A stretch of 30,565 nt of DNA from Glomus cerebriforme (Eukaryota; Glomeromycota; Glomeromycetes; Glomerales; Glomeraceae): NCBI GenBank assembly GCA_003550305.1, contig QKYT01000523.1, forward strand, positions 30,806 through 61,370. The letters are read 5' to 3'. Below are positions 29,465-30,565 of this stretch, one piece after another. The notes under the pieces were generated by a model, which made no database searches, was not told the DNA's origin, and saw nothing but the letters and a program-made list of their open reading frames with translations. How positions within the stretch are numbered: position 1 is the first letter of the stretch; every line of letters starts with the position of its first letter. A program made the translations under genes and the position numbers.

Positions 29465-30345
29465 ATTAGGTGCTGGCGGTCGAATTCATCGACGTAGTCA
29501 ATTTTTAGTAGAAACTTAAAATTTGTAGCATTTTGTTAGATTGGAATGTTAGGTATTTCATATTGATTATCGTATGTTGGCTTTACCAGATATAGTTGAT
29601 TTCAAAGGAAGATTTATACTATGGTAAGATGTCTTTCTGATGTTAAATAATTATTTGATTGATTAATCACATTTTCTTTTATATGAAACTTCTTTGGCGA
29701 TAATATACTTCAGAGTCGAATTCAAACTACAAATATTTTTACTTGGTATCGCTACTTTATATTAAATGATGCCTGTAGAACATTTGTAAGTTCACTGATA
29801 TATATTTTAAATCAATTTGATTATAATTTATTATAGTTGAATTTCTATAAACTTATATCTAATGCATTTAGTTCAGGTTATTATCTTGATTGATTGTGAA
29901 GGAGAAAAGTTCAGATTACTAGTATCTTCATTATGAATATACAACATTTATCTTTTGGTATTCAATAATGCATTATTCTTGGCGACTTGTGTGATGCTGA
30001 TAAGGATGAAACTAAATTTGTAAATATTCTTATGGGAATGGTACAATACAGGTTTAATATATGTTTTAATGTCTTAATAAAATTACATTTATTAGTAAAT
30101 GAATATTTTAAAGGAAACTTTTTATTTCCCTGATATAATAGGTTTTTGAGTTCACTAAAGGGTTATGGGATTGCATGATATTCCATTCTAACTTATATAA
30201 GGAACGGTACGTAAAAAATTACTAATTAATTAGTTGATTATTGGTAAAACAAAAAAAGAGTATTCGTTTTTTTTTTACTAAATAGTTTCTTATTTATATT
30301 ATTAGGATATGTACTGAAAGACACGAAAAATGAGTTCATTGTAAA
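29465..30345 (+). pseudogene. Unknown multi-exon gene, copy 2, with many stops
   Basis: Exon a (~29465-29623) reads SLGAGGRIHRRSQFLVET, NL, HFVRLEC, VFHIDYRMLALPDIVDFKGR with three stops, ending at donor gtaaga. Exon b (29714-29785): SRIQTTNIFTWYRYFILNDA, CRTF, ending at gtaagt. Exon c (from 29837): LNFYKLISNAFSSGYYLD, stop, L, stop, RRKVQITSIFIMNIQHLSFG, then IILGDLCDADKDETKFVNIL to about 30049. Exon d (30142-30206): SSLKGYGIA, stop, YSILTYIRN. A 99-nt intron (30207-30305) leads to YVLKDTKNEF. The splice sites fit and the frame holds across long stretches, so this was a real gene. Every stop can be explained by one C-to-T or G-to-A change from Gln or Trp. No family is recognised. Confidence 0.5.
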
Positions 30346-30367
30346 AAAAAAAAAAAAAAAAAAAAAA
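30343..30367 (+). repeat. 25-base poly-A tract
   Basis: Unbroken A run at the end of copy 2 of the unknown gene, directly before the dispersed 110-bp family. It may be a retroposition tail or simple slippage. Confidence 0.7.
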
Positions 30368-30418
30368 TATTAAGGGCCATACTAGTCTTTGTAGGAAATC
30401 CATCATTACGTAGTAGTC

Positions 30419-30565
30419 TTTCCTTGCCTGATATGAAGAAGACATCTATATACAGTATAAGGAAGAGAAGAGGAAGTTTAAAGGAATTTTAAAAAAAAAT
30501 ACCAAACCCGCCAGATAGGAGATACTCAACTAACTGACTGGAATTACTGGTTTCCTTGCCTGATA
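30419..30565 (+). repeat. Dispersed 110-bp repeat family, right-edge copies
   Basis: A half unit at 30419-30474 (tttccttgcctgatatgaag ... atatacagtataaggaag) is followed by a new unit from 30500 (taccaaacccgccag, taggaga-actc, ctgactgg, tttccttgcctgata) that runs off the window. Words, order and orientation match 5566-5779, about 25 kb away. Confidence 0.75.

Noticed and set aside
1..30565. CRISPR array, bacterial operon or rRNA gene
   Set aside because: No regularly spaced short repeats, no ribosome binding sites, no rRNA core sequences; introns show a eukaryotic genome.

Overview
The window reads as AT-rich, intron-rich fungal nuclear DNA of the Glomeromycotina type (arbuscular mycorrhizal fungi, most like Rhizophagus). 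The evidence is the gene content: Sel1-repeat proteins, a TKL-type kinase fused to Sel1 repeats, an F-box protein, a SAM-domain family gene, MULE and Tc1/mariner-like transposases, short GT-AG introns of about 70-225 nt, and long AT-rich spacers. The species assignment is inference from family knowledge; no search was run. Scattered N bases (around 10.62-10.67, 23.19, 26.41, 26.86, 27.01, 27.13 and 27.99-28.19 kb) show this is draft assembly, so single-base frameshifts need caution.

Layout. 1-999 (-): 5' part of a Sel1-repeat protein, cut by the window edge. 2543-3019 (-): small secreted protein with signal peptide and Kex2-like sites. 4.75-5.78 kb: a purine-rich relict (- strand) beside two tandem-repeat arrays; the 110-bp family reappears at the right edge. 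6.0-8.2 kb (+): broken copy of a SAM-domain family gene, followed by a converging broken Tc1/mariner-type transposase at 8.3-9.35 kb (-). 9885-11158 (+): F-box protein with one frameshift in an A-run. 11.5-13.06 kb (-): a small unknown ORF and a heavily decayed kinase. 14767-17788 (-): the best gene of the window, a five-exon, 850-residue kinase with 12 Sel1 repeats. 18.5-20.05 kb: weak candidate genes and an orphan promoter-like block. 21.0-23.83 kb (+): a decayed MULE transposase interrupted by a hairpin-rich insert that carries a tRNA-like Pol III promoter and an inverted copy of transposase coding sequence. 23.8-27.9 kb: mostly empty AT-rich DNA with small dispersed repeats. 27.9-30.35 kb: tandem TATA-bearing modules and two decayed copies of an unrecognised multi-exon gene. 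30.42-30.56 kb: the dispersed 110-bp repeat again.

Intact genes with likely function are few: the secreted protein, the kinase-Sel1 fusion, the partial Sel1 gene and probably the F-box gene. These would serve host-interaction secretion, signalling through a kinase with a protein-binding scaffold, and SCF-type ubiquitin targeting. The rest is a graveyard of transposases and expanded gene-family copies. Two patterns cut across it: a strong excess of the palindrome TCACGTGA in non-coding DNA, and premature stops that can nearly all be explained by C-to-T or G-to-A changes.
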